Assembly: GCF_000190415.1 (NCBI RefSeq)
Contig: NZ_AEWF01000004.1
Coordinates: 248,001 to 312,000, forward strand
Direction of reading: 5' to 3'
DNA length: 64,000 nucleotides
DNA from: Candidatus Odyssella thessalonicensis L13
Lineage (GTDB): Bacteria > Pseudomonadota > Alphaproteobacteria > Paracaedibacterales > Paracaedibacteraceae
This document shows positions 28,010-36,787 of the stretch, piece after piece. The number at the start of each line of letters is the position of its first letter. The first letter of the stretch is position 1. The notes under the pieces were generated by a model. The model saw only the letters and a list, made by a program, of their open reading frames with translations. It was not told the DNA's origin and did not search any database. The position numbers and the translations under genes are program-made.

Positions 28010-28768
28010 GTGAATCTTATTGAGCTTACAGATGTCATCTATGCCGTTAGCCCAGGCATGCCCATCTTAAATGATATCAATTTAACAATTTATAAGGGTA
28101 AAATTACCACCATTATTGGGCCTAACGGCGCCGGCAAGACCAGCTTAATTAAATTGATGTTAGGGCTTTATAAACCGACGGCCGGCTTAATTCAGCGCCA
28201 TAAAGGCCTCAAAATCGGATATGTCCCTCAAAAGCTTAAGCTGAATCCCTTACTCCCTATCACAGTCGAAAGATTCTTAGAGTTGGCCACACCACAAAAC
28301 AATAAAAAACTGGGGAGAGAAATTGAGCAGGTGCTTCATAAGGTCGGCAGTTGCCATTTAAGGATGCGGCGAATGCAGGTGCTCTCCGGGGGAGAAACTC
28401 AACGAATTCTCTTAGCCCGGGCTTTACTGCAAAATCCCGATCTATTGGTTCTAGATGAGCCGGCGCAAGGAGTAGATATTATAGGCCAGTCTGATCTCTA
28501 CCATCTTATTGCGCAGCTGCGAAACCAAATTGGCTGTGGGGTTGTTCTGGTGTCACACGATTTACATTTAGTTATGGCTGCCAGCGATGAAGTCATCTGC
28601 CTTAATCATCATATCTGCTGCTCTGGTACCCCCTCAGATGTCCAGAGTCATCCTTCTTATGCTCAGCTCTTTGGCGCTAAGGAAGTGGCCTCTACGTTAG
28701 CAATTTATACCCACCATCATAGCCATCGTCATGATCATTCCTGCCAAGGAGATCATAACCATGATTGA
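28010..28768 (+). CDS. znuC: Zinc ABC transporter ATP-binding protein
   Basis: ATPase of the high-affinity zinc importer. GTG start at 28010 behind GAGAAGG. 252 residues with Walker A GPNGAGKT (37-44), signature LSGGE (125-129), Walker B LLVLDEP (145-151) and switch His in VSHDLH. The last 20 residues are rich in His and Asp (HHHSHRHDHS), a tail typical of Zn transport ATPases and likely to bind Zn2+. It overlaps znuB by eight bases. The periplasmic binding protein znuA and the regulator zur are not in this window. Confidence 0.93.
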   Translation: MNLIELTDVIYAVSPGMPILNDINLTIYKGKITTIIGPNGAGKTSLIKLMLGLYKPTAGLIQRHKGLKIGYVPQKLKLNPLLPITVERFLELATPQNNKKLGREIEQVLHKVGSCHLRMRRMQVLSGGETQRILLARALLQNPDLLVLDEPAQGVDIIGQSDLYHLIAQLRNQIGCGVVLVSHDLHLVMAASDEVICLNHHICCSGTPSDVQSHPSYAQLFGAKEVASTLAIYTHHHSHRHDHSCQGDHNHD

Positions 28769-29558
28769 ACTTATTCAACAGCCGTTTATTCAACGCGCCT
28801 TGTTGGCTGGAGTAGGGTTAGCTATTCCATTAGGTGTGCTTGGGTGCTTCATGTTGTGGCGCCGGATGGCATTTTTTAGTGATGCCATGGCCCATGCGGC
28901 ACTGATAGGGGTGGTCATTGGAGCTATGGTGCCGATTCCACTGCAATTGGCTGTAATTGGAGTGTCATTGGTGGCAGCTCTCATTCTTTCGCGGCATCGC
29001 GGCACCTCTGCTTATCCTTTAGATACCTGGCTCAGTGCTGTTTCTTATGGAGGCTTGGCAATAGGATTATGTTTGATTGCTCTTTATCCTGAGTTGCGTG
29101 TTAAACCTGATGCCATATTATTTGGCGAAATTCTTAGTATTACAGCTGTCGATTTATACTGGGTCTTGGCTATTGCTTTGATCACACCGCTCATTTTTGC
29201 ATTTATATGGCGGTCCCTCTTATTGGTGACTATGGATGAAGACTTAGCCGCCACTTCAGGGATATCGATTCAAACAACACAAGCCCTATTCTTGGCACTT
29301 ATCGCTTTAGTTACGGCTATCGGACTCAAGATTATTGGGGCGTTACTTCTTCCGGCCTTAATGATTTTTCCGGCAGCTGCTTCTTCACGCTTTAGCCGCT
29401 CTCCCGAGACGATGGCCATCGGCAGTAGCTTAATTGCTATCTTATCTTTTATTATTGGGACTTTAGTATCATTTTATCTCGATTTGCCCACAGGGCCTGT
29501 GGTTGTTATAACGGCGCTCATGAGCATGGTTGTCGCAACTTTTAGCAAAAAAGGTTAA
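28761..29558 (+). CDS. znuB: Zinc ABC transporter permease
   Basis: Membrane subunit of the ABC-3 (metal ion) permease family. The frame is open from 28731, but ATG 28761 has GGAGATCATAACC before it and starts the usual N-terminus MIELIQQPFIQRALLAG. The resulting 265 residues contain seven to eight hydrophobic helices and the family phrases RRMAFFSDAMAHAALIG and KIIGALLLPALMIFPAA. Overlap with the end of znuC (ATGATTGA) indicates translational coupling. Confidence 0.93.
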   Translation: MIELIQQPFIQRALLAGVGLAIPLGVLGCFMLWRRMAFFSDAMAHAALIGVVIGAMVPIPLQLAVIGVSLVAALILSRHRGTSAYPLDTWLSAVSYGGLAIGLCLIALYPELRVKPDAILFGEILSITAVDLYWVLAIALITPLIFAFIWRSLLLVTMDEDLAATSGISIQTTQALFLALIALVTAIGLKIIGALLLPALMIFPAAASSRFSRSPETMAIGSSLIAILSFIIGTLVSFYLDLPTGPVVVITALMSMVVATFSKKG

Positions 29559-29632
29559 AAATATGTTGCAATTTTTCCCAGGATAAGCCATAAAGAAAAC
29601 ACGATGTTCGAAAGAACTTTGCCTCACACGAA

Positions 29633-29707
29633 GCGGGCGTAGCTCAGGGGTAGAGTACAACCTTGCCAAGGTTGGTGTCGAGGGTTCGAATCCCTTCGCC
29701 CGCTCCA
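29633..29707 (+). tRNA. tRNA-Gly (anticodon GCC)
   Basis: Complete cloverleaf: acceptor stem GCGGGCG/CGCCCGC, D arm GCTC/GAGT, anticodon arm CAACC-TTGCCAA-GGTTG with anticodon GCC, T arm GAGGG-TTCGAAT-CCCTT, discriminator T and encoded CCA (29705-29707). Reads GGC and GGU glycine codons. It stands alone between znuB and the GDH gene. Confidence 0.97.
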
Positions 29708-29820
29708 AAATTTCCACCAATCTTTATTCTTTCCTTAACAAAATTTTGCTACAATATGCTTAACTGTTTTTATCCAGTTATGCGAACCTATATCTAGACT
29801 AGGGAAATTGAGGGAAGGTT

Positions 29821-32800
29821 ATGTTTAATAAAGCCAGGAACCAAATAGCTGAACATTTATGCCAAACCGTAGCAGCGGCGGCTGAGCAAGAAGAACTAAG
29901 AACATTTATACGCCTGTTTATGGAAAGATTTCCAGTCACGCATATAGAAAAATCCTCTGTGGAAGATTTATCTTATTATGTTACTTCTGTTTGGGAGAGT
30001 TTTAAGACTTATGATCGCTCTGCGCCTTTTGTAAAGGTACACACGGGCACAATATCTAGCCATCGCACCGAGCGGCTGTTTTTGACGCTCATTAATCGCG
30101 ATCGTCCCTATTTAATTGAAAGTCTTCTAACATTTTTTCAACGCTGGAACCTAAAGCCACAACTGCTTATCCACCCTGTCCTAGCCGTGGAACGGGGCCC
30201 TGATTGTGCGCTACAAAAGATTCATGAAACTAACCATGGGGATGCTAAAGAAGGTAAGAATTTCTCCTTTGAATCTGTGATATTTATCCAAGCTAAGAAC
30301 CAATTTACTCCCAAACTTCTGGAGGCTTTTACCCAGGAATTGGCCGAGCTTTTAAAGAAAATCTGTCTCACTGTTGATGCCATGCCGGATATTTTGGCTA
30401 CAATTGGCCACGTGCAGGAGAATCTGCCGCATGCTGTCATCGGAAAGTGTAGTGCCGAGGATGTCACAGAGGTCCGTGATTTCCTTTCTTGGCTAAGTGC
30501 GCGTTACTTTGTTCCTCTAGGAGCGCGATATTTTAATGTCGAGAGTAATGCCCCCGGTGCAGAGTTTTATTGTTTGAGCGAAAACGCTACCACCCGCCAA
30601 GGTTTATTCTTATATGACGATTTCTATCAGCTGGATGATGTGGTTCCTAGCTTGAGTCGCGCGAAAGTGATCCTTGAATCCAATATTAGTGATCCAGGTA
30701 TTCATCAGCTGATGACAGTGGTTAAGACTAATCAACGCTCCCCAATTCACCGTCCGTCCCGGATCGATTCTATTGAACTGATGGATTGGGATAGTACCGG
30801 CAAAATTAAAGGCGTCTATCAGATTATTGGTGTTTTTACCAAGGAAGTATTTAGTGTCAGCCCCTTTGAAATCCCGTATTTGCGCAAAAAAGCCCAAATT
30901 GTATTTGACCAATTTAACTTGGACCCAAAATGGTATGACGGTAAATCATTGTTAGCAATTCTGGATAGTATCCCGCGCGATGAGATGTTTTATCATTCCA
31001 TAGAGCAGCTGTTTAATATATGTGATACGGTGCTGGAGTTACGCGACCATGCAGGTCTTTGCGCCTTTGCTAGACCTGATGTCTATGGGCGCTATGTTAC
31101 AGTGATTGTCTTTATGACTCGCGAGCGCTATAGTCATACCCTTAAGGAGAAGTTGGGTCAGTTAATTATTAATCATTATGATGGAAAAATTGGCTCAAGC
31201 GTGGCCCAAGTGGGCGATTTACCCTTTGCAAGGGTCATTTATGTTATCGAATTTGCGCATCCGACTCAGATTGAGAGCAATATAACTAGCCTACAAAAAG
31301 ACCTAGCCGAAGCTTCTTTAAGCTGGATTGACCGCCTTGAAAAGTTTTTAGACCAGCAAACAGATATGGATAATACCTCAGGGTTCCTAGCCCCTTATCG
31401 CCACAGCTTTCCTGCGGCTTATCAAGAAGCGTTTTCAGCTCACGAAGCCTACACGGATATTCTTTATATTGAACAGTTAACGGAAGAGATGCCGATCAAT
31501 ATTAATATTTATCCACGTAAGGAAAAGGGCGTGGGTGTGAAGATTTACTTCAAAGGTCACTCGTTATCGCTGTCCTCTTTATTGCCAATCCTAAATAATT
31601 TCGGTCTAAGGGTTCTCTCGGAGACCACCTATGCAGTTGATCGCTGTGGGATGGAGTATCATATTCATGACTTTGAAATTGATATAGATGCCTCTGTTCA
31701 GTGGTCTCAGCATGAAGCCTTGCTCCGTCCAGCCTTTCAAATGGTGTGGTTTAACAAGATTGAAAATGATGGTTTTAATCAGCTTATCTTAATGGCCGGC
31801 TTGACAGTCAATCAAGTCAATATGATTCGGGCGTATGTCAAATTTAACTTACAAGCTAAGCTACCTTACTCCCAATCCTACGTTGAACAGACCCTGGCCG
31901 CTTATCCGGATATTTGTCAGCTGCTGGCTGAATTATTTAACCATAAATTTAATCCGGACCTTGATCATAGAGTACCATTGCATATTATTGAAGAAAAGAT
32001 TCTGGGACGTCTGCAAGAGATTTCTCGACTTGATCATGATCGCATCCTACGGCGCCTATTAAACGCTATGCAGTCAACCTTAAGAACCAATTTTTATCAA
32101 TTAACTGATGACCAAAAGGATAAAGATTACTTGTCCTTTAAATTTGATTCCTCTCAGCTGCTTGATCTGCCGCAACCTCGTCCCGTTTATGAAATATTTG
32201 TCTATTCTGCCGCTATGGAAGCCATTCATCTACGTGGTGGCAAGGTAGCTCGGGGCGGATTGCGTTGGTCTGATCGGTTTGAAGACTATCGTTCAGAAGT
32301 TTTAGGCTTAATGAAAGCACAAATGGTCAAGAATTCTGTGATTGTCCCCTTAGGATCCAAGGGAGGGTTTATCGTCAAACGTCAACATGAGTTTTCAGAC
32401 CGTAACGATTTAATGCAAGAGGTTATCCGGTGTTACCAGACCATGATCAGAGGTCTATTAGATCTTACGGATAATCTGGTGGGAGGAAAGGTTGTGCCCC
32501 CTGTGCAGGTGCTGCGATATGATGAAGATGATCCTTATCTGGTGGTCGCCGCAGATAAGGGAACAGCCACTTTTTCAGATATAGCTAATGCGCTTTCCAG
32601 TGAGTATGGGTTCTGGCTTGATGATGCCTTTGCGTCCGGCGGTTCTGCTGGTTATGACCATAAGAAGATGGCCATCACGTCACGGGGCGCGTGGGAATCG
32701 GTTAAACGCCATTTTCGAGAAATGAATAGGGATATTCAATCCGAAGCCTTTACAGTTGTTGGCGTCGGCGACATGTCAGGTGACGTTTTTGGAAATGGGA

Positions 32801-34617
32801 TGTTACGGTCAAAGAAGATTTGCCTGGTTGCCGCCTTTGACCATCGTCACATTTTTATTGATCCAACGCCGGATATTGAGATTTCTTATGGCGAAAGAGA
32901 GCGCTTATTCAAATTGCCACGTTCTTCTTGGGACGATTATGATAAAAGCCTTATCTCTGAAGGTGGTGGCGTCTACGCCAGATCACAAAAATCTATCCGG
33001 TTAAGTGATGCTGCTCTTAATCTGTTAGGACTGGAGCCGGCTGCCTATAGCCCGGATGAAATTATCCGCGCTATTCTAATGGTTGAGGTTGATTTGCTGT
33101 GGTTTGGGGGAATTGGCACCTATGTTAAAGCGCAAGCAGAATCGAATACTGATGTAGGGGACCTTACGAATGCTGCCTTAAGAGTCGAGGGTCGCCAGTT
33201 ACGGGCAAAGGTCATAGGTGAGGGGGCAAATCTGGGTATGACCCAGCTTGGTCGTATTGAGTATGCTTTAAAAGGGGGGCGTATTAATACTGATGCTATT
33301 GATAACTCTGCCGGCGTAGACTGTTCTGATCATGAAGTGAATATAAAAATTCTGTTTTCTAGTATTCAGCATCAAGTTAACAAGGAAAGTCGTAATCAGT
33401 TACTAGTAAATATGACCGATAAGGTGGCGGAGCTGGTCCTGCAAGATAATTATCGTCAAACCCAAATCTTATCTATTATGCAGCGCACCAGTAAGGACAA
33501 TTTAAATAGTTATCAGAGCTTGATTAAAACCTTAGAAACAGAAGTGCAGCTTAACCGGAATTTGGAATTTCTTCCAGACGAAGAAATCCTGGAGCGGCGC
33601 CGTGCCAAAAGCCAAGGCATGACACGGCCGGAGTTGGCAGTCTTGTTGGCTTATTCGAAAATATCTCTTTACAATAAGATTATGGCTTCTAATATTGTCG
33701 ACCAAGCCTTCTATCACAAATATTTGCTTTCGTACTTTCCTGCTCTGATGCAGGAAAATTTTGCAGCAGAAATCCTAGCCCATCCTTTACAGCGCGAGAT
33801 CATTGCTACGGTTTTGGCCAACACCTTAATTAATCGCGTGGGGCCAACATTTATCTATGAAATATCAACAGCAACCAATTGTTCTACCCCTGAGATTGTC
33901 CATGCTTTCTATGTGGCTATAGAGGCATTAGGGCTGGAGCAATGGTGGCATGAAATAGACCAAATTGATGGCTTAATGTGTGCTGATCTCCAGTATCAAG
34001 CTTATGAAGGTATTGCTTTTGCTTTAAAAATAGCAGTTATGCGGATCTTAGGAAGCAATTATAATAACATCTCACAAATAAGTGGCATTATGTCAGTCTT
34101 GCCTCATCTTCTGGCTCTGGAAGATCAACAACGATTGAGCGAGGATATGAATGGCTACTTAGATAAGAATATCCCGGCACCTGTTGCTCAGAAGCTAGGC
34201 TTACTAAGATTCTTAGGATCAGTCATTGACATTGCCTCCCTGCCTCTCGAGAATTATAGTCCTGCTGACCTTGGTCGGCTCTACTTTGCGGTGCGTTCTC
34301 TATTTGGGCTTGATTGGTTGCAAGAACAAGCGGTGGGGTTTGAAGCCACAAGTGACTGGCAAAAGAGCGCCCAATTAGGATTAATTGATGATATCGGTCA
34401 GACTGTTATGTTTCTATCCCAACAGGTTGTGGGGGCCGGCGGCATGGTTAACTTTGAAGAATGGGTTGATAGGCAACAGCCCCACCTTCGTCAAGCCAAG
34501 TCGATGTTAGCCCCCTTAAAAGCTACCTATCGCCCGGATTTGGGAATGTTAACATTTGCGGTGCGCCAGATTCAGCGCTTGCCCTATCTGAGAAATGGTT
34601 CTGGTACGCTCTCCTAG
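29821..34617 (+). CDS. gdhB: NAD-specific glutamate dehydrogenase, large type
   Basis: Oxidises glutamate to 2-oxoglutarate and ammonia, feeding the TCA cycle. 1598 residues matches the 180-kDa GDH class of proteobacteria, with long N-terminal ACT-like regulatory regions (about 1-700), the catalytic core and a C-terminal helical domain. Core landmarks are RGGKVARGGLRWSDRFEDYR and KGGFIVKR (about residues 800-855), and the Rossmann GVGDMSGDVFGNG (about 980). It is followed by GGIGTYVKA, GEGANLGMTQ and the C-terminal RPELAVLLAYSK. ATG 29821 follows GAGGGAAGG. For a host-dependent bacterium, amino-acid catabolism by this route would be a main energy source. Confidence 0.95.
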   Translation: MFNKARNQIAEHLCQTVAAAAEQEELRTFIRLFMERFPVTHIEKSSVEDLSYYVTSVWESFKTYDRSAPFVKVHTGTISSHRTERLFLTLINRDRPYLIESLLTFFQRWNLKPQLLIHPVLAVERGPDCALQKIHETNHGDAKEGKNFSFESVIFIQAKNQFTPKLLEAFTQELAELLKKICLTVDAMPDILATIGHVQENLPHAVIGKCSAEDVTEVRDFLSWLSARYFVPLGARYFNVESNAPGAEFYCLSENATTRQGLFLYDDFYQLDDVVPSLSRAKVILESNISDPGIHQLMTVVKTNQRSPIHRPSRIDSIELMDWDSTGKIKGVYQIIGVFTKEVFSVSPFEIPYLRKKAQIVFDQFNLDPKWYDGKSLLAILDSIPRDEMFYHSIEQLFNICDTVLELRDHAGLCAFARPDVYGRYVTVIVFMTRERYSHTLKEKLGQLIINHYDGKIGSSVAQVGDLPFARVIYVIEFAHPTQIESNITSLQKDLAEASLSWIDRLEKFLDQQTDMDNTSGFLAPYRHSFPAAYQEAFSAHEAYTDILYIEQLTEEMPININIYPRKEKGVGVKIYFKGHSLSLSSLLPILNNFGLRVLSETTYAVDRCGMEYHIHDFEIDIDASVQWSQHEALLRPAFQMVWFNKIENDGFNQLILMAGLTVNQVNMIRAYVKFNLQAKLPYSQSYVEQTLAAYPDICQLLAELFNHKFNPDLDHRVPLHIIEEKILGRLQEISRLDHDRILRRLLNAMQSTLRTNFYQLTDDQKDKDYLSFKFDSSQLLDLPQPRPVYEIFVYSAAMEAIHLRGGKVARGGLRWSDRFEDYRSEVLGLMKAQMVKNSVIVPLGSKGGFIVKRQHEFSDRNDLMQEVIRCYQTMIRGLLDLTDNLVGGKVVPPVQVLRYDEDDPYLVVAADKGTATFSDIANALSSEYGFWLDDAFASGGSAGYDHKKMAITSRGAWESVKRHFREMNRDIQSEAFTVVGVGDMSGDVFGNGMLRSKKICLVAAFDHRHIFIDPTPDIEISYGERERLFKLPRSSWDDYDKSLISEGGGVYARSQKSIRLSDAALNLLGLEPAAYSPDEIIRAILMVEVDLLWFGGIGTYVKAQAESNTDVGDLTNAALRVEGRQLRAKVIGEGANLGMTQLGRIEYALKGGRINTDAIDNSAGVDCSDHEVNIKILFSSIQHQVNKESRNQLLVNMTDKVAELVLQDNYRQTQILSIMQRTSKDNLNSYQSLIKTLETEVQLNRNLEFLPDEEILERRRAKSQGMTRPELAVLLAYSKISLYNKIMASNIVDQAFYHKYLLSYFPALMQENFAAEILAHPLQREIIATVLANTLINRVGPTFIYEISTATNCSTPEIVHAFYVAIEALGLEQWWHEIDQIDGLMCADLQYQAYEGIAFALKIAVMRILGSNYNNISQISGIMSVLPHLLALEDQQRLSEDMNGYLDKNIPAPVAQKLGLLRFLGSVIDIASLPLENYSPADLGRLYFAVRSLFGLDWLQEQAVGFEATSDWQKSAQLGLIDDIGQTVMFLSQQVVGAGGMVNFEEWVDRQQPHLRQAKSMLAPLKATYRPDLGMLTFAVRQIQRLPYLRNGSGTLS

Positions 34618-35013
34618 CTTTGAAATGAGACTGGTGAAATATTTTGGCTTTTTTCACGTGGCAAAGTGGAAGGTTCCTTCCTATGGTGTAGGTGGATTAA
34701 CACATAAACAATAGCTTTTAATGCTGATCTTACAGTTAAATGTGAGATCAGCATCCTCCAAGCTCTCAGCTAGAAAATTAATACTAATTGAATTGTGTTG
34801 ATTATAAGAAATTTAAAACGATAAAAATAAAGCCTTACAGTAAAGATGGAACTCAAGACTCAGTAAGACTTTAATCCTCTTGTGGCTCAAATATATTAAA
34901 GTGATTTGTACTTTGTAGATGTTCACTGGCAAAGTTGCTTATATTGTTGAGGTAAAGTGCTCTTTTCTAGTTTGGGAATAAGGTTAAAGCAGAGCAGGCA
35001 TGGAGTCTAGAAA
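34618..35013. other. Gene-free region after gdhB
   Basis: 396 bases holding one strong hairpin (34721-34754) and otherwise AT-rich sequence. No supported ORF. The promoter of the next exported-protein gene should lie in the right third. Confidence 0.4.
34721..34754. repeat. 14-bp stem-loop downstream of gdhB
   Basis: ATGCTGATCT (34721-34730) pairs perfectly with AGATCAGCAT (34745-34754), and the inner TACA/TGTG extends it to 14 pairs with one T-G wobble and a six-base loop. No T run follows on either strand, so it is not a textbook terminator. It may stop or stabilise the gdhB mRNA end. Confidence 0.6.
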
Positions 35014-35895
35014 GTGATACAAATGCTCAAATTGGACCGCTGCTTAAATAAGCTCACTCACATATTTCTCGTCACGCTACTAATAGTAACTACGGATTGC
35101 AGCCATGCAGGAGAGGTCGAAAATAAAAATCTAAGAATCACAGACAAAGTATTAAGCTCTGACTTTATTATAGGCGATTCAACGATAATTGAGGCTCTTC
35201 CGGTAACTCCTCATTTGATACTGTCTTCCCCTCAGCTTATGGATTCTGAGGTCAAGAATGATCTTAAATTAGAGGATGTTGATTGGGTTCTCCTTGATGC
35301 TACTATCGTCGCCACCTCGCAGGTGGGAGGAAAGGTAGAGGAGCTAACGCTTCAGGAGGAATTCTTAATCAAGAAAAGCTCGCAGTGGATGAGAAGAAAC
35401 GCTTCAAACAATACAGGGCATCTCATCTCTGTGCCTACGGTAAAACATTATGAGAGTGCTTCGTCTTTGGCGAAGGAACTTGCAGCTCTCCAACCCCAGG
35501 CTTCAGGTTTTTTGGGAACGGAAGAGCTTGACCTGGAGACCTATAAGAATCTTGATGTTAGCTCGGAAAATAGAAGTTTAGATCAAATTATACAGGCTGA
35601 GAAATTATCCTCAGATAGGCATTTACAGTTATCTTCAGAAAATGATGTCTGGTCTTATCGCTCACTTCTAGCCGCATTATCTGCCGCTGACCTTCCTTCA
35701 TTGAGCTTAAGGACAGGGACCTATATGCTTGTCCATTGCGGGGTAAGATGGTATCTAAAACCGCAAAGTCTTGTCTTTAATATCCTTTTATGGTTGATCA
35801 CTGATCCTCTAGGAAAACTGGCTTATAATAAATTGTTAGACGGTATTTTTACCTCTCGCCTGCAATCTCCTCAAACCACTCTTCAAAGTTGCTGA
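35014..35895 (+). CDS. Exported protein of unknown function
   Basis: GTG 35014 has GGAG eight bases upstream; ATG 35023 is the alternative. A signal peptide is visible (LNKLTHIFLVTLLIVTTDCSHAGE) with a likely cut after SHA; the Cys before it does not form a good lipobox. The 260-residue mature part has no recognised motif. It ends with a hydrophobic stretch (SLVFNILLWLITDPLGKLAY) that could be a membrane or membrane-binding helix. A central LSAADLPSLSL segment and several acidic stretches suggest helical structure. It is a solitary gene. It could be another lineage-specific secreted or envelope protein. Confidence 0.6.
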   Translation: MIQMLKLDRCLNKLTHIFLVTLLIVTTDCSHAGEVENKNLRITDKVLSSDFIIGDSTIIEALPVTPHLILSSPQLMDSEVKNDLKLEDVDWVLLDATIVATSQVGGKVEELTLQEEFLIKKSSQWMRRNASNNTGHLISVPTVKHYESASSLAKELAALQPQASGFLGTEELDLETYKNLDVSSENRSLDQIIQAEKLSSDRHLQLSSENDVWSYRSLLAALSAADLPSLSLRTGTYMLVHCGVRWYLKPQSLVFNILLWLITDPLGKLAYNKLLDGIFTSRLQSPQTTLQSC

Positions 35896-35998
35896 TTCAG
35901 AACCTAATCGGTTAATTTTTCTGATAAACGCAATAAGTCCTGTCCCTGCGTCAGTCGCTCTTGGCTCTTAAGGGATTTCATGAACAGATTCTAATCTA

Positions 35999-36018
35999 TA
36001 AAGATAAACCTATCTTTA
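35999..36018. repeat. Short AT-rich inverted repeat
   Basis: TAAAGATA-AACC-TATCTTTA is a perfect 8-bp stem between two convergent genes, followed by TTAT. It may contribute weakly to termination. Confidence 0.4.
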
Positions 36019-36028
36019 TTATCACGAA

Positions 36029-36060
36029 AGCTTGAGATATGAAAACTCTGATCTCAAGCT
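36029..36060 (-). terminator. Stem-loop after the VOC protein gene
   Basis: AGCTTGAGAT (36029-36038) and ATCTCAAGCT (36051-36060) form a perfect 10-bp stem with a 12-base loop, 16 bases downstream of the minus-strand stop. The following T content is low, so it is only a probable terminator. Confidence 0.5.
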
Positions 36061-36075
36061 CCTTTCAAGCGATTA

Positions 36076-36513
36076 TTAGCTTTTATGGTCAGCAATATTA
36101 GTCGCGAACATCCACTCATAACCATCTGGATCGATAAGAGTGCAAAATCTGTCTCCCCAAAAACCATCCTTGGGTTTCATGGTTGAGGTGGCCCCATTCG
36201 CTAGAGCTTGCTCATATAAGGCATCCACATCTTTGCAGTAAATATATAAAGACAAGGGGCACATAACGCCTAACGTTGCTGGCGAGCGGCGGGGAGAGTC
36301 CCAACAGCCTTCAGGCGCAAACATGACCCAAACATCTTGGCCAAACTTCATCTCGACATGCTGAATTTTGCCATTGTCATCTTTTGCAGGGTCCGAACTT
36401 AAGGTAAAGCCAAAAGCCTTTTTATAGAACTCTATCGCTTTATTTGCGTCCTTCACAACTAAGTAAGGAAAAAGGGCAGGGATGCCGTCTGGCTTATAGG
36501 GGCGAGTATTCAT
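36076..36513 (-). CDS. VOC (glyoxalase/PhnB-like) family protein
   Basis: 145 residues of the vicinal oxygen chelate fold in two paired beta-alpha-beta-beta-beta units: PYLVVKDANKAIEFYKKAFGF (first) and LYIYCKDVDALYEQALANGA (second). It ends with GDRFCTLIDPDGYEWMFAT, the usual DPxGxxW signature. Members include glyoxalases, dioxygenases and antibiotic-binding proteins. This subgroup is usually annotated PhnB- or YeaH-like and its substrate is unknown. Metal ligands cannot be assigned safely by eye. Single gene on the minus strand; ATG 36513. Confidence 0.85.
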   Translation of the reverse strand: MNTRPYKPDGIPALFPYLVVKDANKAIEFYKKAFGFTLSSDPAKDDNGKIQHVEMKFGQDVWVMFAPEGCWDSPRRSPATLGVMCPLSLYIYCKDVDALYEQALANGATSTMKPKDGFWGDRFCTLIDPDGYEWMFATNIADHKS

Positions 36514-36787
36514 AATTGCTCTCTGTGGTAGGTGATAACTAAGCCATGCTAGAAATATAAACTATTGATGTCAAGGGCTCCCCAAGAGCTAAAGTCAGGA
36601 GCTGCGTTGTTACTGCTTCTAGATTATGGGGAAGCAAAACGAAGATAAAATTCCATCAATGTTCGCCCTTAAAAAGAAGAGATTATCTCCCTTTATCCCT
36701 AACATCCTATATTTGCATTGAAATATTCAGCAGTATTGCTTAATATAAAAAAATTTGTTACAGAGAAAAATCTTAAATAGGTTCACA

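Noticed and set aside
29469-29720. 83-codon minus-strand frame ending in ERAKGFEPSTPTLAR-like sequence
   Set aside because: It is a translation of the tRNA-Gly gene and its flank read antisense. This is a familiar false ORF; the tRNA cloverleaf is complete.
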